Positions 7,858 to 15,770 of a DNA stretch of 30,426 bases are shown in pieces; position 1 is the first letter of the stretch; every line of letters starts with the position of its first letter. The DNA comes from CAYOHP01 sp964403795 [NCBI: uncultured bacterium] (lineage in GTDB: Bacteria > Muiribacteriota > UBA6191 > CAZXTJ01). The stretch is taken from NCBI GenBank assembly GCA_964403795.1, contig CAYOHP010000076.1, forward strand, positions 1-30,426, written 5' to 3'. The translations under genes and the position numbers were made by a program. The notes under the pieces were generated by a model. That model ran no database searches. It saw nothing but the letters and a program-made list of their open reading frames with translations, and had not been told where the DNA came from.

Positions 7858-9297
7858 TCACGCCCTCTCGTGCCCGGCGAACCGGACGTACTCGAAATCG
7901 ATCGCCTGGCCGTTGATGCCCCGGGCCGGGGGAGCGATCCACTGGGCGTACTTGCCGGGCTCGTAGACCGGCTGCATCAGGGAACGCACATAGGCCTTGT
8001 CGGCGGGGGTGGCGAGGAACTCGTCCTTCCTCGCGGTCCACTCGGCCTCGGTCATCGGCTGTCCCTCGGGGTCGAAACGTCGGCCCGCGTAGATCCCCTG
8101 GACCCGGTTGAAGCGCTGGTGGGGGAGGTAGAGCCGGAAGGCGACCCCGCCGTCCTCGAGCACCTTGTTCCACTTCTTCAGCGCCCGCACGCAGTCGTCC
8201 CGGTAGGCGTCCCGGAGCACCAGGTTCATGGCGCGTCGCAGCGGGATCTTCTTCCGGGTGAGGGCTCCGCCGGCATCGGGGACATCGATCTCGTAGTCCC
8301 CCGAGAGGGCCACATGGTCCGGGTAGTCCCCGCTCGACTCCTTGTACCGGCCCTTCAATCCCTGCGAGAAGTAGGACGCCGCGTTCGACGAGTCCTCGGC
8401 CCCGAACAGGTCGAGCGAGGAGGAGTACCACTCGTTGATGTAGCGCTGGATCACGTCGAGCGGGATCCCGCCGACCGCCCGCACGTCCTCGCCGGGCGCC
8501 TCCTTCATGAGCTGGACGGTCCGCTCCACCACCCGCTGCACGCCGGTCTCGCCCACGAACAGGTGGTGGGCCTCCTCGGTCAGCATGAAACGGGTCGTCT
8601 GGGCCAGCGGGTCGAAGCCGCTCTCGGCCAGGGCGGCGAGCTGGTACTTGCCATCCCGGTCGGTGAACATCGTGAAGCAGAAGAAGGACAGCCAGTCCTC
8701 GATCGGCCGGTTGAAGGTGTCGAGGATCCGGGGCGAGTCCTTGTCGCCGGAGCGTCGCACCAGCAGGTCGTCGGCCTCCTCCCGCCCGTCCTTCCCGAAG
8801 AACGAATGGAGCAGGTAGACCATGGCCCAGAGGTGACGGCCCTCCTCCACGTTCACCTGGAAGAGGTTGCGGAGGTCGTAGAGGCTGGGGGCGCACTTCC
8901 CCAGCAGGCGCTGCTGCTCCACCGAGGCCGGCTCGGTGTCGGCCTGGGTGACGATGATCCGGCGCAGGTCCTTGCGGACCTCGCCCGGGACCACCGACCA
9001 GGCCTTCTCGGAGGCCACGTCGCCGAATCCGATGGTGCGGTCCGGTTCGGACGGAGCCAGGAAGATCCCCCACCGGTAGTCGGGCATCTTCACGTAGTCG
9101 AAGTGGGCCCAGCCCCCGGCACCCACGTCGACGGCGGTCCGCAGGTAGATCTGGTCCTGCTGGAAGCCCTCGGGCCCCATGTCCATCCACCAGTCGAGGA
9201 AGGACGGCTGCCAGGACTCGAGCGCCTTCTGGAGCTTCTTGTCCCCCGCCAGGTCGACGTTGTTGGGGATCTTCTCGTTCAGGGAGACCGCAGCCAT
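7858..9297 (-). CDS. boxB: BoxB, benzoyl-CoA 2,3-epoxidase (diiron oxygenase component)
   Basis: 479 residues, full family length. BoxB is the class I diiron enzyme that epoxidises the ring of benzoyl-CoA with O2, using electrons from the reductase BoxA. Expected ligands are visible at the spacing I recall from the Azoarcus enzyme (offset by two): Glu122, Glu152 and His155 in EEGRH, Asp213 in FTDRDG, and Glu242 and His245 in EEAHH. The start overlaps the boxC stop by one base (TGATG) and is preceded by GGAGGA, so the genes are coupled. BoxA is not encoded in this window and must be elsewhere or replaced. Confidence 0.96.
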   Translation of the reverse strand: MAAVSLNEKIPNNVDLAGDKKLQKALESWQPSFLDWWMDMGPEGFQQDQIYLRTAVDVGAGGWAHFDYVKMPDYRWGIFLAPSEPDRTIGFGDVASEKAWSVVPGEVRKDLRRIIVTQADTEPASVEQQRLLGKCAPSLYDLRNLFQVNVEEGRHLWAMVYLLHSFFGKDGREEADDLLVRRSGDKDSPRILDTFNRPIEDWLSFFCFTMFTDRDGKYQLAALAESGFDPLAQTTRFMLTEEAHHLFVGETGVQRVVERTVQLMKEAPGEDVRAVGGIPLDVIQRYINEWYSSSLDLFGAEDSSNAASYFSQGLKGRYKESSGDYPDHVALSGDYEIDVPDAGGALTRKKIPLRRAMNLVLRDAYRDDCVRALKKWNKVLEDGGVAFRLYLPHQRFNRVQGIYAGRRFDPEGQPMTEAEWTARKDEFLATPADKAYVRSLMQPVYEPGKYAQWIAPPARGINGQAIDFEYVRFAGHERA

Positions 9298-10946
9298 CAG
9301 GTCCTCCGGTAGTCGAAGGTGGCCCGCTCGGGCTGACCGTAGAGGGTCAGGGCTCCGTGCTCGCCCACCGCGTTGGGTCGTTGGAAGATCCAGTTCTGCC
9401 AGGCCGAGAGCCGGCCGAAGATCTTGGTCTCGAGGGTCTCCGGACCGGCGAAGCGCAGGTTCGCCTCCATGCCGGTCAAGGCATCGGGGGAGAGGCTGGC
9501 CCGCTCCTCGATGGCCAGGCGGATCTCGTCCTCCCAGTCGATCTCGTCGTGGGAGGAGGTCACCAGCCCGAGGTCGGCTGCCGTCTCCCCGTCGAGGGGA
9601 CCGTCACAGGCCAGGGCCCGGGTCGCCGCTTCCGGTTCGCCCAGGAAGCGGGTGGCGAGCCGGGAGAGACCGTTGCCCATGGGGTACCAGCCGTCGTTGG
9701 CGGCGCCGGGTCGGATCGAGACGCCCTCGTCCTCCCGCATGTAGATCCGGTCGCTGGCCAGGGCCAGCTCGTAGAGCGTCCCGCCGAAGCAGGAGCCCTC
9801 GTCGACCAGGGCGAAGAAGCTCTTGGCGGTGACGTCGATCCGCTTCAGCACCCTGCGGATCAGACCGGTGACCTCGGCGACGAACCAGTCGTCGGCCCGT
9901 TCCGCCAGCTGGCGGTCCATGGTGGCGGCCACCTCGTGGGAGCCCCGGGTCTTCATCAGCACCAGGCCGATCTCGGGGTACTGGAAACGGAGCCGGAGCA
10001 CCGCGTCGTCGAGTTCCCGGAAGGCCCTGAGCGGGAACCAGCCGGCCCCCAGGTCCCGGGGCGAGGCGGGAACCTCGGGGAGGGCATCGGGCAGGGTGAG
10101 GGTAACCGTGGCGGTCCGCCCCTCGCGATCCAGGTCGAGGCGGACGTGGCGATAGACCACCGCGTCCTCCCCGACCTCGGGCGAGAGCGCCTCGAGCTCG
10201 ATGCCTCGCCGCTCCGGGTGCCCGGCCCCGGCGATCTCACGGGCCCGGTCCGCCACCGCTTCCTTGAAGCGTGACGAGGGGAAGACCCCGTCGACCAGGC
10301 CCCACTCGGCGGCCCGCTTGCCCTTCACGCCCTCGGCCAGGGTGACGAAGATGTCGGCCCGGTCCTTGCGCACCTTGCGCTTGTCGACCACCCGGGTGAG
10401 CCCCCCGGTCCCTGGGAGCACGCCGAGGTAGGGGACCTCCGGCAGGCTGACTGCGCTCCTCCGATCATCGACCAGGTACATCTCCCGGCAGGCCAGCGGC
10501 AGCTCGTAGCCGCCCCCTGAGGCGGTGCCGTTCAAGGCCGCGATCCAGGTCTGGCCGCTCCGCTCGGTGGCGTCCTCGATGGCGAGGCGGGTCTCGTTGG
10601 TGAACTTGCAGAAGTTCACCTTGAAGGCGTGGGTCGAACTCCCCAGCATGAAGATGTTGGCGCCCGAGGAGAAGATCCCCTCGATCCCGCTGGTCACCAC
10701 CACGCACCCGACCTCGGGATGCTCGAAGCGGAGCCGGGTCACGGCGTCGGCGAGCTCCAGGTCGACGCCCAGGTCGTAGCTGTTCAGCTTGAGCGCGTAG
10801 CCCGGCCGGAGCCCGCCGTCCTCCTGGATCCGGAGCGTCAGGGTGGCCACCGGGCCGTCGACCGAGAGCGCCATGTGCCGGTAGCGCGAGGGATGGGTCT
10901 CGAACGAGAAGGGCGTCTCCGCCCCAGGGTTTCCATGGTCCGCCAT
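9297..10946 (-). CDS. boxC: BoxC, 2,3-epoxybenzoyl-CoA dihydrolase (ring-opening crotonase)
   Basis: 549 residues from the chosen start. BoxC opens the epoxide ring hydrolytically, losing formate and giving a CoA-linked semialdehyde that BoxD oxidises. Two crotonase-like halves are present. The first has the oxyanion-hole region GIFSSGANIFML and NGTASGGGYELPLAC; the second has DEGSCFGGTLYELALASDRIYM. The C-terminus (SAWQNWIFQRPNAVGEHGAL) is typical of BoxC. I chose ATG 10946 rather than the in-frame ATG at 10979 because a TAGCCT -10-like element lies at 10955-10960, inside the longer version. There is no Shine-Dalgarno at either start. First gene of the boxCBD unit. Confidence 0.95.
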   Translation of the reverse strand: MADHGNPGAETPFSFETHPSRYRHMALSVDGPVATLTLRIQEDGGLRPGYALKLNSYDLGVDLELADAVTRLRFEHPEVGCVVVTSGIEGIFSSGANIFMLGSSTHAFKVNFCKFTNETRLAIEDATERSGQTWIAALNGTASGGGYELPLACREMYLVDDRRSAVSLPEVPYLGVLPGTGGLTRVVDKRKVRKDRADIFVTLAEGVKGKRAAEWGLVDGVFPSSRFKEAVADRAREIAGAGHPERRGIELEALSPEVGEDAVVYRHVRLDLDREGRTATVTLTLPDALPEVPASPRDLGAGWFPLRAFRELDDAVLRLRFQYPEIGLVLMKTRGSHEVAATMDRQLAERADDWFVAEVTGLIRRVLKRIDVTAKSFFALVDEGSCFGGTLYELALASDRIYMREDEGVSIRPGAANDGWYPMGNGLSRLATRFLGEPEAATRALACDGPLDGETAADLGLVTSSHDEIDWEDEIRLAIEERASLSPDALTGMEANLRFAGPETLETKIFGRLSAWQNWIFQRPNAVGEHGALTLYGQPERATFDYRRT

Positions 10947-10954
10947 GGCGCCGG

Positions 10955-10960
10955 AGGCTA
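10955..10960 (-). promoter_or_regulatory. Putative -10 element of boxCBD, implying a leaderless mRNA
   Basis: On the minus strand the sequence reads GTGC-TAGCCT, then 8 nt, then the boxC ATG. A start 6-8 nt after the -10 element would fall at or within two bases of the ATG, matching the lack of a Shine-Dalgarno. The same arrangement is seen at rnhA, the DUF1499 gene and the aminotransferase fusion. Confidence 0.4.
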
Positions 10961-11045
10961 GCACGGCGAGCCGTTCCATGGGGCTACGAGCGAGCCCCCT
11001 GCGGGCGGGATGCAGACGGCACGGACGTAGCTGGAGCGCCCCGGG

Positions 11046-11051
11046 TATCCT
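11046..11051 (+). promoter_or_regulatory. Putative -10 element of the DUF1499-AlaX pair, leaderless
   Basis: GGG-TATCCT is followed by 8 nt (CGGGACCC) and the ATG at 11060, so transcription would start almost at the start codon. No Shine-Dalgarno is visible. A weaker sigma-54-like alternative (CGGCAC-N5-TAGC, 11017-11031) overlaps the same upstream region. Confidence 0.4.
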
Positions 11052-11059
11052 CGGGACCC

Positions 11060-11776
11060 ATGCAGAACCTCGCCCTCCTCGTCTCGCTCCTGGCCGCCCT
11101 GGTCCTGGTCTCGCTCGCCCCGGGGTACCGCCTGGGTCTCTGGGGATTTCGACCCGCCTTCGGATCCATGCAATGGGTGGTGCTGGCCGCCGGCCTCGGT
11201 GCCCTCATCGGGATCGTCGCCCTGGTCTGGAGCCTGCGCGCCGGGGAGGCGAAGGGGCGTGCCCTCCTGGCGATCGTGATCGGGGGCGCGGTGGCCGCCT
11301 TCCCCATGGCCCTTCGGAAGCTGGCTCGGAGCGTGCCGCCGATCCACGACATCTCGACGGATCTCGCCGACCCACCGGTCTTCGCGGCCGTGGTGCCGCT
11401 CAGGGGAACCTCCTCCAATCCGGTGGTGGCGCCCACTCCGGAGCGGTCCGAGCAGCAGCGTACGGCCTACCCGGATCTCGGGCCGGTCGAGCTGGCGGGC
11501 TCCGTGGGCGAGGTGCTCGACCGGGCCGAGGCGGCGGCCCTCCGTCTGGGATGGAAGATCGTGGCCGTGGACAAGGAGGCCGGACGGCTCGAGGCCTACG
11601 ACGTGACCGCCTGGTGGGGCTTCGTGGACGACGTGGTGGTGCGGGCGGCGGCCGGACCTGGCGGCAAGGCCCGGGTCGATGTCCGCTCGGTGTCCCGGGT
11701 CGGGGTCTCGGACCTGGGGAAGAACGCGGCCCGGATCCGCGCCTTCCTGGCGGAACTCCGCAAGGGGACCCCGTGA
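11060..11776 (+). CDS. DUF1499 family membrane protein
   Basis: 238 residues. Three hydrophobic helices (about 4-22, 36-58 and 68-86) precede a soluble domain with the DUF1499 signatures: HDISTDLADPPVF (about 95), YPDLGPVEL, and DDVVVRAAAGPGGKARVDVR followed by SRVGVSDLGKNAARIRAF near the C-terminus. The biochemical function of DUF1499 is not known; members often carry the same N-terminal membrane region. The TGA overlaps the GTG of the downstream AlaX-like gene (GTGA), so the two are translationally coupled. There is no Shine-Dalgarno before the ATG; a -10-like element 8 nt upstream suggests a leaderless message. Confidence 0.85.
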   Translation: MQNLALLVSLLAALVLVSLAPGYRLGLWGFRPAFGSMQWVVLAAGLGALIGIVALVWSLRAGEAKGRALLAIVIGGAVAAFPMALRKLARSVPPIHDISTDLADPPVFAAVVPLRGTSSNPVVAPTPERSEQQRTAYPDLGPVELAGSVGEVLDRAEAAALRLGWKIVAVDKEAGRLEAYDVTAWWGFVDDVVVRAAAGPGGKARVDVRSVSRVGVSDLGKNAARIRAFLAELRKGTP

Positions 11777-12963
11777 GTTCGACCCGTCGCTACTGGGACC
11801 AGCCCGAGACCTCTGCCTTCACGGCCCGGGTCACCGCCGCCGGCGAGCACCAGGGGCGGCGCTATGTCGAGCTCGCCGAGACCTGGTTCTACCCCGAGTC
11901 GGGTGGTCAGTTGCCGGACCGGGGCCGGATCGGCGAGGCCGAGGTGGTCGATGTCCAGGAGGAAGGGGGGCGGATCCTCCACTTCCTGGGTGCCGGGGCG
12001 TCCCCGATCGAGGTCGGCGCCGAGGTGCCGGCGAGCCTCGACCGGGAGCGTCGGCTCGACCACATGCAGCAGCACACCGGGCAGCACATGCTCTCGGCCG
12101 CGCTCCTCGAGGTCGCCGGGATCGCCACCCTCTCCTTCCACATGGGGGGAGAGGGCTCCACCATCGACCTCGACGTGGCGGATCTCGATGCGGATCTGCT
12201 CGCCCGGGTCGAGGACCTCGTCAATGCCCGGATCCTGGAGGACCGCCCGATCCGGGTCCTGTATCCGGGGGAAGGCGAGGTCGCCGGTCTCGGGCTGCGC
12301 AAGGATCCCCAGGTGAGCGGTCCGCTCCGGGTGATCGACATCGAGGGGTTCGACCGCTCGCCCTGTGGCGGCACCCACTGCACCCGCACCGGGCAGGTCG
12401 GTCAGGTCCACCTGTCGGGGGTGGAACGGGTGCGGCAGAAGGCGCGCCTCGCCTTCGTGGCCGGACGCCGGGCGCTCCTGGCCCATCGGGCGAAGAACCG
12501 GGTGGTGCGGGAGCTGGCGGCCCTGGTCTCGGCCCGTCCCGAGGAACTGGGGGTCCGGATCGCCGACCTCCAGGAACGGCTCCGGCTGGCGGGCAAGGAG
12601 TTGGCGGGCTACCAGGCCGAGGCCTGGAGCCGGGAGGCCGAGTCGCTCGCCACGGGCGCGGTGCCGGCTGGCCGGGCCCGTCTCCTGGTGGTCCATGGCG
12701 AGCGCGAACCGGAACGGCGCAAGGCCATGGCGCTGCGCCTCGCCGGGGTCCCCGACCTGGTGGCGGCGCTCACCACCCCGGCCGGCGACCTGAACCTCTC
12801 GGCCGGGACCGACACCGGATTCGACTGCGGCAAGGCGCTCCCGGCGCTGGCCAAGGAACTCGGCGGCAAGGGCGGGGGTTCACGGTCCACGGCCCAGGGT
12901 CGCCTCGATCCGGCCCGGATCGGCGAGGTCGAGGCGCGACTCCGGGCGATCCTCGAGGGCTGA
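11773..12963 (+). CDS. alaX: AlaX-type alanyl-tRNA editing protein with C-terminal DHHA1 domain
   Basis: 396 residues. Free-standing relatives of the alanyl-tRNA synthetase editing domain hydrolyse Ser-tRNA(Ala) or Gly-tRNA(Ala). Residues 35-50 (AETWFYPESGGQLPDRG) are the typical N-terminal barrel motif. The zinc-binding set is complete: His101 and His105 in QHTGQH, Cys198 and His202 in CGGTHC. After a helical linker (about 235-290) a DHHA1-like domain ends with GGKGGGSRSTAQG (about 368-380), so this is the long AlaX type. There is no class II synthetase catalytic core, so it is not a truncated alaS. It starts with GTG overlapping the DUF1499 stop, preceded by AAGGGG. Confidence 0.9.
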   Translation: MSSTRRYWDQPETSAFTARVTAAGEHQGRRYVELAETWFYPESGGQLPDRGRIGEAEVVDVQEEGGRILHFLGAGASPIEVGAEVPASLDRERRLDHMQQHTGQHMLSAALLEVAGIATLSFHMGGEGSTIDLDVADLDADLLARVEDLVNARILEDRPIRVLYPGEGEVAGLGLRKDPQVSGPLRVIDIEGFDRSPCGGTHCTRTGQVGQVHLSGVERVRQKARLAFVAGRRALLAHRAKNRVVRELAALVSARPEELGVRIADLQERLRLAGKELAGYQAEAWSREAESLATGAVPAGRARLLVVHGEREPERRKAMALRLAGVPDLVAALTTPAGDLNLSAGTDTGFDCGKALPALAKELGGKGGGSRSTAQGRLDPARIGEVEARLRAILEG

Positions 12964-12988
12964 CGGCGGGGTCGCCCGGGGTCCCGGT

Positions 12989-13963
12989 TCAGCGCACCGG
13001 GGCCTTGCCCAAGGCCGCGGTGGCCGAGCCGGCGACCACCAGGCAAGCACCCAGGATGCTGGTGGGCGTCCAGGTCTCGGCCGGCACGAAGCCGGGGACC
13101 AAACGGGCCGCCAGTTCCGCGAACAGGGCGGTGGCGAGCGGTGTGGAAGCGAGCACCGCGCTCACCCGGGTCGCTTCCCAGCAGGCGAGGGCCTCGGCGA
13201 AGGCGCCGTAGGCGACCAGGGTGTTGGCGCTGGCGAAGGCGAGCAGCCCGAGGCCGGTGGCGTCGAGGGCGAGGACGTTCCCCGGGGTGGCGATCGGCAG
13301 CAGCAGGACCGTGGACCCCAGATAGACGATCCAGAGGACCACCGAGGCCGACAGCGCCCCTTGCAGGCATTTCTGGGCCAGCCCGTACCCGGCCCAGAGC
13401 AGGGCGGCGAGCACCACCCAGGCCACCCCCCGGGAGTAGGTGGTCAGGCTGGAGAGCAGCTCGCCGAGCCGGGTGTCGAAGAAGAGCCCCAGGCCCAGGA
13501 CGAAGGTGGCGACCCCCATCGCCTGGAGCCGCGAGAAGGGCTCCCGAAACACCGCCAGGCTGGCTGCCAGGAGGAGGAGCGGGGCGATCTGCACCACGGT
13601 CTGGGCGGTGGCGGGGGTGACCTGGTCGAGCCCCCACAGGTAGAGCAGATAGTTGCCGGCCAGTCCGAGGGTGGCCGCCGCCAGCAGGCCGGCGGTCCGC
13701 GGCACCGCCAGGACCGAGGCGCAGGGGAGCTGGCGGTGGGCCGCGTGCCAGGCCCCCAGCACCAGGGTCGCCACCAGGAAGCGGAACCAGGTGATGGTGC
13801 CGGAGTCGAGGCGGGCCAGCAGCCCCTTCAGGGCGATGGGCAGGAGGCCCCAGCAGAGCACCGTGACCAGGCTCAGGGCGAGCCCGCGGGATGCCGGCGA
13901 GCCCGCCGGGGCCGGCGATCCGCCCGGGTCACCGGGAAGCCTCGAGAGCGCGTCGAGGTTCAT
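12989..13963 (-). CDS. EamA/DMT-family permease
   Basis: 324 residues with about ten hydrophobic helices in two repeats of five, as in the drug/metabolite transporter (EamA) family. The first repeat has LCWGLLPIALKGLLARLDSG and ITWFRFLVATLVLGAW; the second begins VAWVVLAALLWAGYGLAQK and includes LAFASANTLVAYGAFAEAL. EamA carriers are mostly exporters of amino acids or metabolites; the substrate cannot be read from sequence. The ATG at 13963 overlaps the upstream propeller gene's stop (ATGA) and lacks its own Shine-Dalgarno, so translation is probably coupled. Much longer versions of this frame overlap the propeller gene and are rejected. Confidence 0.88.
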   Translation of the reverse strand: MNLDALSRLPGDPGGSPAPAGSPASRGLALSLVTVLCWGLLPIALKGLLARLDSGTITWFRFLVATLVLGAWHAAHRQLPCASVLAVPRTAGLLAAATLGLAGNYLLYLWGLDQVTPATAQTVVQIAPLLLLAASLAVFREPFSRLQAMGVATFVLGLGLFFDTRLGELLSSLTTYSRGVAWVVLAALLWAGYGLAQKCLQGALSASVVLWIVYLGSTVLLLPIATPGNVLALDATGLGLLAFASANTLVAYGAFAEALACWEATRVSAVLASTPLATALFAELAARLVPGFVPAETWTPTSILGACLVVAGSATAALGKAPVR

Positions 13964-14856
13964 GGCACGGGGAGGAAGCGGAGCTCGTCCTTCTCGAAGA
14001 GCGGCACGACCAGGCGCCGGCGGCGGCGGTCGTACTCGAGGTCGGCCGGCGAGACGAGATCGGAGGCGAGCGTGGTGAAGTTCCCGGCCCGGTCCATCAG
14101 GTAGACCGCCTGCCCGCTCCAGCTCGAGATCGCCAACCGGCGGCCGGGGAGCATCTCCACGCCGTCGAGGCCACCGCTGGGGGCCTTCCTCCGGACCACC
14201 TGCCGCCCGATGCGCGACAGGCCCACCACGTCGCCGGGACCGAAGTCCACGCACCAGACCCCGCCCCTCGCCCGGGCCAGGCCGTTGGGCTTGTCGATCC
14301 CCTCGGGACCGAAGAAGGGGGTGGGCATCCCCTGGGCGGGGATCTTCCAGATGCCGCGGGTCCCCGAGGGCTCGAAACCCTGGGCGCCGGCCTTGACCCC
14401 CATGTCGGAGACCCAGGCGCCGCCCTCGCCGGTCGAGGCGAGGTCGTTCAGGAAGGTGGCGCCCGGGATGGGGATGGCCGGCGCGCTCGGCTTGCGGGTG
14501 ACCGGATCGAAGCGACGGACCACATCGATGTCGGTGACCCAGAGCTGGCCCCTCACCATCGCCATGCCCTTGGGGGCGTGGAGCTCGATGCCCGGGGTGG
14601 CGCCGTCGATCCAGCGGGGCTCCAGCACCACGCCCTGGGGCGAGACCAGCGACAGGAAGCCGTTGCCGTCCTTGGCGAGCGGGCTGCCGTTCAGGTTCGA
14701 GACGATGTAGAGATCGCGCTTCCGCCAGTGGAGCACCGACTCCGGAGTGGCGAAACCGCCCTTCACCACGGTCGGGCCGGCTGCCTCTGCGGCGTGCACC
14801 GTGAGGCCGAGCGCGGCCAGGAACCAGAGAGCGGCGAGCCGGAACGACCGGACCAT
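13960..14856 (-). CDS. Secreted SMP-30/NHL-type beta-propeller protein
   Basis: 298 residues with an N-terminal signal peptide (hydrophobic core AALWFLAALGLTV, likely cleavage near residues 23-27). The mature part has repeating strand motifs typical of SMP-30/gluconolactonase or NHL propellers: TPESVLHWRKRDLYIVSNL, HAPKGMAMVRGQLWVTDID, KPNGLARARGGVWCVDFG and LDGVEMLPGRRLAISSW. This fold often hydrolyses lactones or binds ligands, but I cannot verify metal ligands, so no reaction is assigned. The start has a strong Shine-Dalgarno (GGGAGGAAG) about 6 nt upstream. Its stop overlaps the EamA permease start, suggesting a shared transcript. Confidence 0.8.
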   Translation of the reverse strand: MVRSFRLAALWFLAALGLTVHAAEAAGPTVVKGGFATPESVLHWRKRDLYIVSNLNGSPLAKDGNGFLSLVSPQGVVLEPRWIDGATPGIELHAPKGMAMVRGQLWVTDIDVVRRFDPVTRKPSAPAIPIPGATFLNDLASTGEGGAWVSDMGVKAGAQGFEPSGTRGIWKIPAQGMPTPFFGPEGIDKPNGLARARGGVWCVDFGPGDVVGLSRIGRQVVRRKAPSGGLDGVEMLPGRRLAISSWSGQAVYLMDRAGNFTTLASDLVSPADLEYDRRRRRLVVPLFEKDELRFLPVP

Positions 14857-14908
14857 GGAAACTTCCTCCCGAGGCGCCGGAACCGGGACCCCGGGCGCGG
14901 TCCCGATC

Positions 14909-15646
14909 CTACCTGTTCCGGCCCTGGTCCGGGGGAGGGGGCAGCCCGGCGGCCAGGATCCGCTGCAGCTCTTCGACCGCCCCGGCCCGGTCCGGGTCCC
15001 GGAGCAGGTTCAGGGCCTCGGGGACGACACCCGGGACCGTGGTGGGGTCGAACCCGGGGAGGGCCCGGTCCGAGACCCAGCCCTTGTCCTCGGGGCGACC
15101 CCCGGCGTCGACGAGCTGGGATCGGGGCGTGACCCGGCCGGACCGCCCCAGCCAATCGGCGGGCGTGGGAGCAGGACCGGTGCCGAATCTCGAGACGTAG
15201 ACCACACTGGGGGCGGCCCAGCCGTGGCGCCGGCAGGCCAGGCCGATCCCGTCGTGATGGGTGAGGTACCAAGCGTCCTCGTCGCCGGGGAAGGTTCCCG
15301 GGTCGCTCGGTACCCCCGAGAGTTCGATCCCGCGTGGCCAGCCCCGCTCGGGTCCGTCCCAGGCGAACCAGAGTCCCTCGGCCAGGCTGGTGGCCTGCCG
15401 GTCCCCGGCCGGCATGCCGACATGGACGCAGCCGTGGGCGAGTTCGATCCCGGCGAGCGCCTTGGCGAGCTGCCACTGGATCGCGTGGCAGGCCTTCACC
15501 TCGACCTCGAAGCTGGTCTCGGCAGCCGGACCCGGAACTCCCATGCGCCCCAGGAAGAGCGCATCGAAGAGGGCGATGCCGGCGACGCAGGCGAGAGCTC
15601 GCATCCGGGGCGAGGCGAGGGGGCAGAGGGTGGCGAAACGGACCAT
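14909..15646 (-). CDS. Exported or membrane-anchored protein of unknown function
   Basis: 245 residues, not recognised. The start at 15646 has GGAGGA about 6 nt upstream; in-frame starts further upstream lack this. A hydrophobic segment (ALACVAGIALFDALFLG, about 17-33) could be an uncleaved anchor or a signal peptide. The body contains KACHAIQWQLAKALAG, HGCVHVGMPAGDRQATS and WYLTHHDGIGLACRRHGW, with three cysteines and several histidines that could be functional. The C-terminal 40 residues form a helix (VVPEALNLLRDPDRAGAVEE) followed by a Pro-rich tail. It lies between the acyl-CoA dehydrogenase and the propeller gene on the same strand, with gaps of 124 and 52 bp. Confidence 0.65.
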   Translation of the reverse strand: MVRFATLCPLASPRMRALACVAGIALFDALFLGRMGVPGPAAETSFEVEVKACHAIQWQLAKALAGIELAHGCVHVGMPAGDRQATSLAEGLWFAWDGPERGWPRGIELSGVPSDPGTFPGDEDAWYLTHHDGIGLACRRHGWAAPSVVYVSRFGTGPAPTPADWLGRSGRVTPRSQLVDAGGRPEDKGWVSDRALPGFDPTTVPGVVPEALNLLRDPDRAGAVEELQRILAAGLPPPPDQGRNR

Positions 15647-15770
15647 GGAGTCCTCCGGTCGTCCCCGTCCACCCGATGGCTTCGACTCGGTCCGGGGGTA
15701 CGAGGTTCCCTGCCTCGGCAAGGATCCGGGAAGGTCGAGCCGCGAGAGGCCCGAGGTCCCGTGGGTCCGC

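Noticed and set aside
10947-10979. Longer BoxC start at 10979
   Set aside because: There is no Shine-Dalgarno, the added residues are unlike BoxC N-termini, and a -10-like element lies inside it.
11017-11031. Sigma-54-like site CGGCAC-N5-TAGC before the DUF1499 gene
   Set aside because: It has GG and GC at the right distance but mismatches at the first T and in TTGC; the TATCCT leaderless element explains the start better. Kept only as an alternative.
13964-14254. N-terminal extension of the EamA permease frame to 14254
   Set aside because: It overlaps the propeller gene antiparallel in frame content, is Arg/Gly/Pro-rich and has no homology; MNLDALSRLPG at 13963 is the natural start.
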